Assembly: GCA_027022125.1 (NCBI GenBank)
Contig: JALVZI010000477.1
Coordinates: forward strand, 1-7,321
Direction: 5' to 3'
DNA: 7,321 nucleotides
Origin: Anaerolineae bacterium
GTDB lineage: Bacteria > Chloroflexota > Anaerolineae > 4572-78
In this document: piece by piece, positions 1 to 6,804 of the stretch
How positions within the stretch are numbered: position 1 is the stretch's first letter
Layout of the letters: every line of letters begins with the position of its first letter
Notes under the pieces: generated by a model
Told to the model about the DNA's origin: nothing
The model's input: the letters and a program-made list of their open reading frames with translations, nothing else
The model's database searches: none
Made by a program: the position numbers and the translations under genes

Positions 1-264
1 GGCCATGCGCACCGGGGGCGTGGGCGCGACCAGAGCCAGGGTCCCGCCGTGGCTGCGGGCGGCCTTGAGCCCGGAAATCAACGCGCTCAGGCCGGAGGAA
101 TCCATGAAGGGAACGTCGCGCAGGTCCACCACCAGGTGCACCGCGCCCTGTTCGGGCAGTTCCCGCAGCATGTGCCGCAGGTCCGGTGCGGAAACGGCAT
201 CCACCCGGCCCTGAGGGTGAACCACGGCCACTTGGGGCGAGGGACGTTGCACTTCGATTTTCAT
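1..264 (-). CDS. STAS-domain anti-sigma factor antagonist (RsbV/SpoIIAA-like), 3' part beyond window
   Basis: The first 88 codons are visible, reading leftward from the ATG at 264-262, and the frame stays open to the window edge. The product starts MKIEVQRPSP and has the usual STAS order: an N-terminal beta strand, a GRVDA turn (residues 19-23), a strand LVVDLRDVPF (44-53), then the conserved DSSGLSAL segment (55-62). In this family the Ser after the Asp (here Ser56) is the residue phosphorylated by the partner kinase; the unphosphorylated form binds the anti-sigma factor and frees the sigma factor. A ribosome binding site (AGGGAGG) lies just upstream. It follows the anti-sigma ATPase gene with a 38-bp gap, the expected partner-switching pairing. 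Third codon positions are almost all G or C, unlike the protease genes further right. The family is clear; which sigma factor or output it controls cannot be told. Confidence 0.93.
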   Translation of the reverse strand, partial: MKIEVQRPSPQVAVVHPQGRVDAVSAPDLRHMLRELPEQGAVHLVVDLRDVPFMDSSGLSALISGLKAARSHGGTLALVAPTPPVRMA

Positions 265-268
265 GGCG

Positions 269-275
269 CCTCCCT
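269..275 (-). promoter_or_regulatory. Ribosome binding site of the STAS gene
   Basis: The minus strand reads AGGGAGG here, with four bases (CGCC) before the ATG at 264-262. It supports that start and shows that the STAS gene has its own translation initiation signal within the 38-bp gap after the ATPase gene. Confidence 0.75.
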
Positions 276-302
276 GGTGACTCCAAAGGTCTCTGCAAAG
301 GC

Positions 303-722
303 TTACGCCGAAATGGGTTGGGGGAAGGCCTTCCGGAGCCGCCACCAGTTGCGTTCCAGGATGCGGTGATAGCGCACCTGGTCAACGCTCTGGTGGACCA
401 GGTAAAGGCCGTAGCCCTTCTCCCTGGGGAAGGGGTCCGGCTGGTTGAGATAGACGGCCAGGTCGCCCTGGAAGGGCGCGCCGGCGTCCCAGACGTCCAG
501 CACCATGGCCTCGGGGAAGAGGAGCAGCACGCCCTGGATGCGTTCGGGTTGGTGGTTGTAGGCGTGCTGCACGATGTTGGTCAGGATTTCGGAAACGGCC
601 AGTTCCCAGCGGAAGAAGAAGGTATCGGGCAGGTCCAGGTTGTAGCGGCGGGCCCACAGGCGCATCTGGCGCAGCACCCGCTGCGTGGCCGCGCGCACGT
701 GCAGGTACCGGGCCTGAATCAC
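303..722 (-). CDS. Anti-sigma factor serine kinase / HATPase_c_2 ATPase (RsbW/SpoIIAB-like)
   Basis: From the GTG at 722-720 the product is 139 residues, the usual size of RsbW/SpoIIAB proteins. With that start (M1), the GHKL ATP-binding motifs appear in order: an N-box ELAVSEILTN (residues 40-49, Glu45 and Asn49), a G1 box DVWDAGAPF (76-84, Asp79 and Gly81) and a G2 box KGYGLYLVHQSVDQV (102-116). Such proteins bind a sigma factor or other target and phosphorylate the STAS antagonist on serine; the STAS gene lies directly downstream. I chose GTG 722 because the first strand (IQARYLHV) begins right there and a G-rich, GGAGG-containing stretch lies upstream at 733-743. The frame stays open much further upstream, but that part translates to low-complexity Gly/Pro-rich sequence and then runs antisense to the M23 gene, so it is probably not coding. 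Start certainty is moderate; family certainty is high. Confidence 0.88.
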   Translation of the reverse strand: MIQARYLHVRAATQRVLRQMRLWARRYNLDLPDTFFFRWELAVSEILTNIVQHAYNHQPERIQGVLLLFPEAMVLDVWDAGAPFQGDLAVYLNQPDPFPREKGYGLYLVHQSVDQVRYHRILERNWWRLRKAFPQPISA

Positions 723-875
723 GAAGGGGAAGCCCCCCTCCCCCCGCAGCTTCAGGCCGTGCTCCGGCCCTTGCGGTCGCACCGGGGGGGCCACCCCTTC
801 CCCGACGACCTCACCCTGCCCCTGCCCCGCCGCCGGCCCCCCCAACCCCCCACACCGACGCTCACCCCGACCCCC
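723..875. other. GC-rich low-complexity boundary between two dissimilar segments
   Basis: This stretch contains runs such as six C at 733-738, seven G at 784-790 and seven C at 837-843. To its left, coding is on the minus strand with almost only G/C third positions; to its right, coding is on the plus strand with a much more mixed third position. Neither neighbouring gene has a normal 5' end in it: the ATPase has a GTG start at its left edge, and the M23 frame enters through a Pro/Thr-rich linker with no signal peptide upstream in any plus frame. It may be a short intergenic region altered by rearrangement, or an assembly join. I see no promoter or terminator. Confidence 0.6.
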
Positions 876-1691
876 GTGCCGCGCACCGTCCGCGCCGAAA
901 ACCTTCCTGATTACACGAAAGCCATTCCCCATCTGTGGTTCACCCGCCCTTTCACCGATGAATTCGCCACTTGGGGCAGTTGGTATTATCCGTATGGAAC
1001 CAACAACAACGGGCAATATCTGTGGCATCGCGGGATAGACATCCAAAACCCCGAAGGCACACCGATTGTCGCCGTGGGCGACGGGCTGGTCGTTTTCGCC
1101 GAGCGGGACGACACCCGTGCCGTCGGTCCCAACACCGATTTTTACGGGCAGGCAGTGGTCATTCAGCACAGTCGCGGCATCACCACCACCGCCGAGCCGG
1201 ATAAAACGCTGCCCGTTTTCACGCTGTACGGGCATGTATCAAAAATGCTGGTGAAAGCGGGCGACACCGTTTCGGCGGGACAGCCCATCGCGCTGGTGGG
1301 GCAAGAGGGTATCGCGCTGGGACCCCATCTGCATTTGGAAGTGCGATTGGGTGAAAACAGTTATCTCGCCACCCAAAACCCCGATTTGTGGGTGCGTCCC
1401 GACCCCGGATACGGCATCATCGCCGGGCGGGTAATTGACGCGGACGGTTTTTATGTGCCACAGCAATTGATGGTGCTCTCTCGCGCTGCCACCCCCGATA
1501 AATTCTGGCGGCAAACGTGGACATACCCCGACCATCGCTATACCCCCGACCCCGGTTTGGGCGAAACATTCACGTTTGCAGATGTGAAAGCGGGTGAGTA
1601 CATCGTCAAAACCAGTTTCGATGGTCACAATTTTAGCGTGCCGGTCACTGTTAAAGACGGAGAAATCAGTTTTGTGGAAATTAGGGATTAG
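759..1691 (+). CDS. M23 (LytM-type) zinc metallopeptidase with C-terminal regulatory-like beta domain, N-terminally truncated
   Basis: The peptidase M23 motifs are intact: HRGID at 1026-1040 (zinc-binding His and Asp), YGH at 1227-1235, and HLHLE at 1326-1340, which holds the catalytic HxH pair. M23 enzymes cleave peptide crosslinks of peptidoglycan or other glycine-rich peptides outside the cell. Upstream is a Pro/Thr linker (PTPTLTPTPVP, about 846-878), typical after a signal peptide or membrane anchor. From about 1416 the protein continues as a small beta domain (GIIAGRVIDADGFYVP to the end) resembling carboxypeptidase-regulatory-like folds. The 5' end is a problem: the frame is open from far upstream, but that part is antisense to the anti-sigma ATPase gene. 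In-frame start codons are GTG 759, TTG 771 and GTG 876, none with a clear ribosome binding site or a signal peptide. GTG 759 is used here as a placeholder. The peptidase call is firm, the start is not. Confidence 0.8.
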   Translation: MLRPLRSHRGGHPFPDDLTLPLPRRRPPQPPTPTLTPTPVPRTVRAENLPDYTKAIPHLWFTRPFTDEFATWGSWYYPYGTNNNGQYLWHRGIDIQNPEGTPIVAVGDGLVVFAERDDTRAVGPNTDFYGQAVVIQHSRGITTTAEPDKTLPVFTLYGHVSKMLVKAGDTVSAGQPIALVGQEGIALGPHLHLEVRLGENSYLATQNPDLWVRPDPGYGIIAGRVIDADGFYVPQQLMVLSRAATPDKFWRQTWTYPDHRYTPDPGLGETFTFADVKAGEYIVKTSFDGHNFSVPVTVKDGEISFVEIRD

Positions 1692-1693
1692 AG

Positions 1694-2004
1694 TTATCAG
1701 CGGTCAGCGGTCAGTGTTTAGTTCAAGGTTCAAGGTTCAAGGTTCAAGGTTGCAGGGTAGTTTTTAGTTCAAGGTTCAAGGTTCAAGGTTCAAGGTTGCA
1801 GTGTTGCAGGGTTGCAAGTCTCACGTTTCACGCTTCACGCATCACGTTTCACGCCGTCAGCGGTCAGCGGTTAGCAAATGACAAATAACCAATCTCCAAT
1901 CACTAATCTCCAATCACGCATCACGCGGTCAGCAGTCAGCGAATCTCCAATCTCCAATCAACCAATCTCCAATCTATTCGCTATTCGCTACTCGCTACTC
2001 GTCA
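1694..2004. repeat. Mosaic array of several 7-bp repeat families
   Basis: Nearly the whole stretch can be read in 7-bp steps, with an occasional extra base. Families in order: CGGTCAG (1701-1714); TTCAAGG x4 (1722-1749); TTCAAGG x4 again (1768-1795); GTTGCAG variants (1796-1818); TTTCACG with variants TCTCACG, CTTCACG and CATCACG (1819-1853); CGGTCAG variants (1854-1874); CAATCTC/CAATCAC variants (1890-1924); GGTCAG and CAGTCAG (1926-1939); CAATCTC/CAATCAA (1941-1976); TTCGCTA/CTCGCTA (1977-1997). There are no spacers of uniform length and no long direct repeat, so this is not CRISPR. Similar short heptanucleotide repeats are known from cyanobacteria (STRR-type) and I recall them in Chloroflexota intergenic DNA. 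The right third, from 1878, lies inside the metalloprotease reading frame. Confidence 0.93.
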
Positions 2005-3866
2005 TTCTACTGCTGTTTCTGCCCACAGTGGTTTTTGCCGCCCCGCCGAAACCGAGCACGCCGCAACTCATCGAAGCCGCATTCGAGCGGGGAGACATCA
2101 GCCGCGATACCGCCAATCTTTATCTGGCATACGCCCTGTTCGATTACGCCTCGCTGCCCGCCGAATTTCACAGCGACACCCCATGGCACGCCACCACCGT
2201 TCTGCTGCAATTGTATGATTCACTACCGGCGATGAACAGCATTTCGAGCAAAAATGCTATCTCCGGTCTGCTGTCGGGCACGTGCAGCGGTTCCACCGTC
2301 GCCCTGCCGAATGTCATCACCTCCACCCATTTTTACATCGAATATGATACCATCGGCGGCGGACTGACGGTGAATGATTACCTTACGGCGCTGGAAACCA
2401 CATGGAACACCGAAGTGACCGATTTCGGCTGGGCTGCGCCGCCCGTGTACCCGCCGAACCCCGCGCCGGGCAGGCGGTATCACGTCCGCATCGACCCCAA
2501 CATCAATGCCAACTATTATGGTTATGTGGCGGCATCGGGCACACACGCGGGGTATGTCGGTGATAACCCCGCCACACTGTGGGATGATGTGGACGCTTAT
2601 GCCAGTTGTATGGTGCTCAATCCGGATTACAGCCGGTTTCCCGGCACGCCGACCACCGCCATGCAAGCAACCGTCGCCCACGAATTTAACCATGCCATCC
2701 AATTTGGATACGGCGCGCTGAGCGGCGCAAACCGTCCCGACAATTCATTCATCGAAGCGGGCGCAACGTGGATGGAGGATGAGGTTTTCGATGACTCAAA
2801 CGACAATTACAACTATCTCTATCCCCATTTCAATGTGTGCATGGGCGAATATGACGACTTTCCATATTCATATTGGATTGTCTTCCGTGCGCTGACTGAA
2901 CCTTTTGGCACGGGCACACCCGGTGGCGGCGAGCAGGTGATGCAAGATTTTTGGGAATTGACGAGCAAAAGTTCCACCGGCAACCAACTGCCCGCGCTGA
3001 ACGCCGGATTGACCGCCAAAGGCATATCGCTGGCGGACGCATACCACAACGCGGCAATTGCGCTGAAATTCAACCGTCCCTGCGGCGGCGGATATGTTCA
3101 GCCATATTGTATGGAAGAAGGCGCGGCATATACTGCCGCCAAAGGAACGCCGGGGGTTCAAGGGGGCATCAGCGCCATCGGCGGCAGTCGCACGGGCAAC
3201 CTGCCGAACAATTTTGCGCTCAACTGGGTGCAATTGCCCATTACCGATACAGCATACACCGTTTCGCTGGAAAATACCGGCAGCAGCGGCGAATTGCGCG
3301 CCAGCATCGCCTGCGATACCGGCGCGGCGCTGAACGTTTCGCCGTTTGCCGCTACCGCTCACCCCGGCGAAACCATCACCCTGCCGAATTTCGACAGCAG
3401 CACCTGCGCCGAAGCGGTAGCAGTCATCACCAACCAGCAGCAAACCGCCGCAAATCCGAATTTTTGCAGCAACACCGCCTATGCCCTGCGCGTCATATCG
3501 CCGCATGCTGAACCGATTTTCTCATCCCTGCCCGACATTTCGCTGTGGGAAGATTCCACACTGCCGCAAGCCACCGATTTATGGCAGTATGTCAGCGATG
3601 ACCTTGACACGCCCGATGTCATGACGTACACTATCAGCAACACGCCTGTCATCAGCGCCGGAATATCAATCACCGGCAACCGGTATATCGCTGTCAACCC
3701 GATTACGGGCGGTATGCTCACCCCCGGATGGTACGGCTCTACCGGCGTGGAAGTAACCGCGCGGGACACAGACGGGTTTACTGCCACCACATCGTTCACC
3801 GTTACCGTGACGCATATCTTCAAAACCCTGCTGTTCCCCATCTACAAAAATTTCACATCTCCGTAA
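1878..3866 (+). CDS. Secreted zinc metalloprotease with HEFNH motif (MXAN_6640-like), C-terminal Ig-like domain
   Basis: The 662-residue product has a zinc-binding HEFNH motif (His268, Glu269, His272) and a probable third ligand Glu293 in FIEAGATWMEDEV, 21 residues on. This pattern matches gluzincin-like metalloproteases of the MXAN_6640 type; the name rests on recognition, not a search. A hydrophobic core (about residues 39-53) ends in VVFA before APP, so signal peptidase probably cuts after residue 54. The following segment (TPQLIEAAFERGDISRDTA, 60-78, onward) resembles a pro-region. Several cysteines suggest disulfides outside the cell. Residues from about 535 to 643 look like an Ig/cadherin-like domain (ending FTVTVT), followed by LLFPIYKN (651-658) four residues before the end. 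ATG 1878 is the only standard start before the hydrophobic core, but it has no ribosome binding site and residues 1-42 are encoded by 7-bp repeats. The S8 gene follows after 17 bp, so the two probably form an operon. Confidence 0.87.
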   Translation: MTNNQSPITNLQSRITRSAVSESPISNQPISNLFAIRYSLLVILLLFLPTVVFAAPPKPSTPQLIEAAFERGDISRDTANLYLAYALFDYASLPAEFHSDTPWHATTVLLQLYDSLPAMNSISSKNAISGLLSGTCSGSTVALPNVITSTHFYIEYDTIGGGLTVNDYLTALETTWNTEVTDFGWAAPPVYPPNPAPGRRYHVRIDPNINANYYGYVAASGTHAGYVGDNPATLWDDVDAYASCMVLNPDYSRFPGTPTTAMQATVAHEFNHAIQFGYGALSGANRPDNSFIEAGATWMEDEVFDDSNDNYNYLYPHFNVCMGEYDDFPYSYWIVFRALTEPFGTGTPGGGEQVMQDFWELTSKSSTGNQLPALNAGLTAKGISLADAYHNAAIALKFNRPCGGGYVQPYCMEEGAAYTAAKGTPGVQGGISAIGGSRTGNLPNNFALNWVQLPITDTAYTVSLENTGSSGELRASIACDTGAALNVSPFAATAHPGETITLPNFDSSTCAEAVAVITNQQQTAANPNFCSNTAYALRVISPHAEPIFSSLPDISLWEDSTLPQATDLWQYVSDDLDTPDVMTYTISNTPVISAGISITGNRYIAVNPITGGMLTPGWYGSTGVEVTARDTDGFTATTSFTVTVTHIFKTLLFPIYKNFTSP

Positions 3867-3871
3867 CCCCG

Positions 3872-3879
3872 AAAGGAGG
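3872..3879 (+). promoter_or_regulatory. Ribosome binding site of the subtilase gene
   Basis: AAAGGAGG lies four bases before the ATG at 3884, inside the 17-bp gap after the metalloprotease stop. It decides the start: the frame is open upstream from an ATG at 3728, but that part overlaps the metalloprotease gene in another frame and would bury the signal peptide. Confidence 0.88.
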
Positions 3880-3883
3880 GTAT

Positions 3884-6742
3884 ATGTCTCGCAACCGTTG
3901 GTTCATTGTTTTTTTAGTTGGGTTGATTTTCATTCTCTCCGCCGCCGCTCCCCCCGCCGACCCCCCCGCGCCCGCCTTCATTCGACTGCAATATGCCACT
4001 TTCGACCCGCTGCAAAACTTGCCCGCCGTTCCGGCGAATCTTTCGGCGGTGCGCACCGCACCCGATACACCCGGATTGTATATTGTGCAATTCAGCGGCA
4101 CAATTCAGCCGGAATGGAAAACCGCGCTGGAAAATCTCGGCGCGACGGTGGAAACCTATCTGCCCGATAACGCTTTTTTGGTGCGATTGACTCCCGCTGC
4201 AGCCCGAACCGCCGCGCAATTGAACGGCGTGCGCTGGGTGGGCGATTTTCAACCGGCATACAAACTTTCGCCGCAACTGACCGCCGATACCGCCCGCGTG
4301 CGCATCGCGCTGGCATCGTGGGCAGACACCACCGCCGTGAAGAATGAATTGGCAGCACAGGGGTTGGAAGTCGGCGGCGATAACGGCGTGCTCATCACCG
4401 CAGCATCCGCCGAGCAACTGCCCGCCATCGCTCAACTGCCCGATGTACTGTGGATTGAGCCGTTTTCCATGCCGCACATACTCAACGACCAAGCCACCGG
4501 CATTATGAACGTGCCCACCGCGTGGAATTTGGGCTATACCGGCGCGGGGCAAATGGTTACCATCGCCGATACCGGATTGGATACCGGTGTAGACAATCAT
4601 GCTGTCAATGATGACATTCACCGTGATTTTGATAACCGAGTAATGCACATCAGCAGTTGGCCCGTGCAAAATTACAGCGGCGTGACCAATGTCGGCGCAG
4701 ATGACGGCGCGGCAGATTTAGAGAGCGGGCACGGCACACACGTGGCGGGGTCGGTTGCCGGCAATGGCGCGCGGTCAAGCGGCACCATTCGCGGCGCGGC
4801 TTATGAAGCCAACATTACTTTTCAAGCCATAGAACAGTGGACAACCTTTTCAAACGGTACATCCGGCTATTCGCTCACCGGTATTCCCAGCAATATTTCA
4901 CAACTGTTTTTAGAAGCATACGGTTGGGGGTCGCGCATTCATACCAACAGTTGGGGGTCTGACGATGCGGGGGCATACACCACCGATTCTCAAAATGCCG
5001 ATGATTTCATCTGGAATCACAAAGATTTTACGGTGCTGTTTGCCGCCGGAAACGCCGGGACGGATGCTGACGCAGATGGGTATGTGGATGAAGATTCGCT
5101 CAATTCCCCCGGCACTGCGAAAAATGTCATCACCATCGGCGCATCAGAAAATGTGCGCAGCAGTGGCGGGCTTCAGGCAAATTATGGCTCACTGTGGTCA
5201 TCCGATTATCCTGCCAACCCCACCAAAGATGACACCCCATCTGACAGTGCGGAAGAAATGGCGGCATTCAGCAGCCGCGGTCCCACCGATGACGGGCGCA
5301 TCAAGCCAGATTTGGTCGCGCCGGGCACAAATATTCTCTCCACCCGCTCTATCAGCGCTACCAGCACAGGTTGGGGAGCATATAACGATTATTATATGTA
5401 CGATGGCGGCACGTCCATGGCGACGCCGCTGGCAGCGGGCGCGGTCACGGTGGTGCGCGATTATCTGGTTAACGGCGCAGGTATCGCCAATCCCACTGCC
5501 GCGCTCATCAAAGCCGTGCTCATCAACTCCGCCGACGACATCAGCGGGTACGGCAACGCGGCGGAAGAAGCGGGGCAGCCCATTCCGAACAACCATGAAG
5601 GCTGGGGACGCATCAACGTGGCGGCAGCGGTCAGTGCCACCAATCGCGTGCTATACAATGATGTGCCGCTGGTAAACGGCGGCAGCCACACATACCTGTT
5701 CACCGTCACCGGCACAGTAGATGCGCTGAAAGCCACGCTGGTGTGGAGCGATTATCCCGGCACACCCGCATCGAATGGCGCGCTGGTCAACAATCTCAAT
5801 TTGATTGTCACCGCGCCAGATGGCAGCACCACCTATTTGGGCAACCATTTCAGTGGTGGCTGGTCAACCACCGGCGGTTCGGCAGACACGGTCAATAATG
5901 TGGAAAATGTGTATGTGCATAATCCCATTTCCGGCACTTGGACAATCAGAGTGGTCGGCGCAAATATTCCGCAGGGACCGCAGCCGTTCGCGCTGGTGGT
6001 CAGCGGGGCAACTGCACCACCCCCCCCATCTTTAACCTATGTCTACCTGCCGCTGATACTGAAAAACGCGGGCGGGGCAACAACCCCCTTCGGCACGGTA
6101 ACCGACCGGGGTTCACCGGTGGCAGGCATGCAAGTTATTATGCGCTATTACAATGGCTCAAACTGGTCAACCTATGCCACAACCACCACCGATTCGAGCG
6201 GAAATTATCGATTCTCTACCGTTCCCACCCTTTCCAGCAGCCAAGAATACTACATTCGGTGGGATAATAGCGGAGGTGACACCCGGTTGTCCTATTGGTA
6301 CTGTAATGACATCACTTCAAATTCACCATCATCTGCTGAACTTCAATGCGATTTTGACCTGCAAAACATCGACCTGTTATCACCGTCACCGAACGCAAGT
6401 GTGACCCTGCCGCAAACATTCAGCTGGCAGAAACGTACCACCACATCTGACGATTATGAGCTAAATATTCTGGATGTGACCGATAACAACCCATGGTGGT
6501 ACACCTACCCATCACTGGGATACAACGGGTCATATACTCTAAATACCCTGCCCAGTGGGTTCAGCACACACACCCAATACGGATGGTTGATGCTTGTTTA
6601 CGGTTCAAACGGTTATGGCGTATCTTATTATTACCGCGCTATCGCTTTCAACAATACCGGGCGGGTGATTATCGGTGCGGAAAAACCCACCGCTACCCTG
6701 AAACATCTCCGAGAATTTATACCCCCGGCAGAAGAAAAGTAG
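3884..6742 (+). CDS. Secreted S8 subtilisin-like serine protease (KP-43-like) with extra C-terminal beta domains
   Basis: The 952-residue product starts MSRNRWFIVFLVGLIF, a classical signal peptide ending near SAAA (19-22). Residues about 63-198 form the pro-region and seem to contain two copies of an I9-like unit. The catalytic triad is complete: Asp229 (IADTGLD), His283 (SGHGTHVAG) and Ser511 (GTSMATPLAAG), with oxyanion Asn390 (AAGNAG). The acidic DADADGYVDED after Asn390 is a likely calcium site. Residues about 590-705 (LKATLVWSDYPGTP, LVNNLNLIVTAPDG, PQPFALVVSG) match the C-terminal beta-barrel of KP-43-type subtilases. A proline linker then leads to VYLPLILKN (720-728), followed by a carboxypeptidase-regulatory-like domain (about 732-820) and a fibronectin-like segment to the end. 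The start at 3884 is fixed by a strong ribosome binding site and the signal peptide. It probably digests extracellular protein together with the upstream metalloprotease. The catalytic call is firm; domain names after 700 are inference. Confidence 0.94.
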   Translation: MSRNRWFIVFLVGLIFILSAAAPPADPPAPAFIRLQYATFDPLQNLPAVPANLSAVRTAPDTPGLYIVQFSGTIQPEWKTALENLGATVETYLPDNAFLVRLTPAAARTAAQLNGVRWVGDFQPAYKLSPQLTADTARVRIALASWADTTAVKNELAAQGLEVGGDNGVLITAASAEQLPAIAQLPDVLWIEPFSMPHILNDQATGIMNVPTAWNLGYTGAGQMVTIADTGLDTGVDNHAVNDDIHRDFDNRVMHISSWPVQNYSGVTNVGADDGAADLESGHGTHVAGSVAGNGARSSGTIRGAAYEANITFQAIEQWTTFSNGTSGYSLTGIPSNISQLFLEAYGWGSRIHTNSWGSDDAGAYTTDSQNADDFIWNHKDFTVLFAAGNAGTDADADGYVDEDSLNSPGTAKNVITIGASENVRSSGGLQANYGSLWSSDYPANPTKDDTPSDSAEEMAAFSSRGPTDDGRIKPDLVAPGTNILSTRSISATSTGWGAYNDYYMYDGGTSMATPLAAGAVTVVRDYLVNGAGIANPTAALIKAVLINSADDISGYGNAAEEAGQPIPNNHEGWGRINVAAAVSATNRVLYNDVPLVNGGSHTYLFTVTGTVDALKATLVWSDYPGTPASNGALVNNLNLIVTAPDGSTTYLGNHFSGGWSTTGGSADTVNNVENVYVHNPISGTWTIRVVGANIPQGPQPFALVVSGATAPPPPSLTYVYLPLILKNAGGATTPFGTVTDRGSPVAGMQVIMRYYNGSNWSTYATTTTDSSGNYRFSTVPTLSSSQEYYIRWDNSGGDTRLSYWYCNDITSNSPSSAELQCDFDLQNIDLLSPSPNASVTLPQTFSWQKRTTTSDDYELNILDVTDNNPWWYTYPSLGYNGSYTLNTLPSGFSTHTQYGWLMLVYGSNGYGVSYYYRAIAFNNTGRVIIGAEKPTATLKHLREFIPPAEEK

Positions 6743-6776
6743 AGGTAACTATACAGGGTACACACCCCCTTCCTAA

Positions 6777-6804
6777 CCCTCCCCCTTTGAGGGGGAGGGG
6801 ATTT
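6777..6804 (+). terminator. Possible terminator hairpin after the protease operon
   Basis: CCCTCCCCC (6777-6785) pairs perfectly with GGGGGAGGG (6791-6799) around a TTTGA loop, and the 3' arm is followed by GATTTT. A 9-bp all-GC-rich stem with a short T run 35 bases after the stop codon could end the protease transcript. The T run is short, so this may instead be only a dispersed palindromic repeat, or both. Confidence 0.45.

Noticed and set aside
186..758. Plus-strand extension of the M23 reading frame back to an ATG at 186
   Set aside because: It is antisense to the anti-sigma ATPase and its STAS neighbour, both of which have clear family motifs, and its translation shows no signal peptide or domain.
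723..1235. Minus-strand extension of the anti-sigma ATPase up to 1235
   Set aside because: Beyond the GTG at 722 it gives Gly/Pro-rich low-complexity sequence and then runs antisense to the intact M23 motifs; 139 residues is already the normal family length.
1694..2004. CRISPR array
   Set aside because: Units are only 7 bp, tandem and of several sequences; there is no repeat of about 24-40 bp separated by unique spacers of uniform length, and no cas gene nearby.
3728..3883. Longer subtilase start at ATG 3728
   Set aside because: It overlaps the metalloprotease 3' end in another frame and would place the signal peptide about 52 residues inside the protein; ATG 3884 has a strong ribosome binding site.
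3914..4669. Long minus-strand ORF opposite the subtilase start
   Set aside because: It is antisense to the subtilase signal peptide and pro-region, rich in low-complexity Gly stretches, and shows no domain; it is a shadow of the GC-rich codon pattern on the plus strand.
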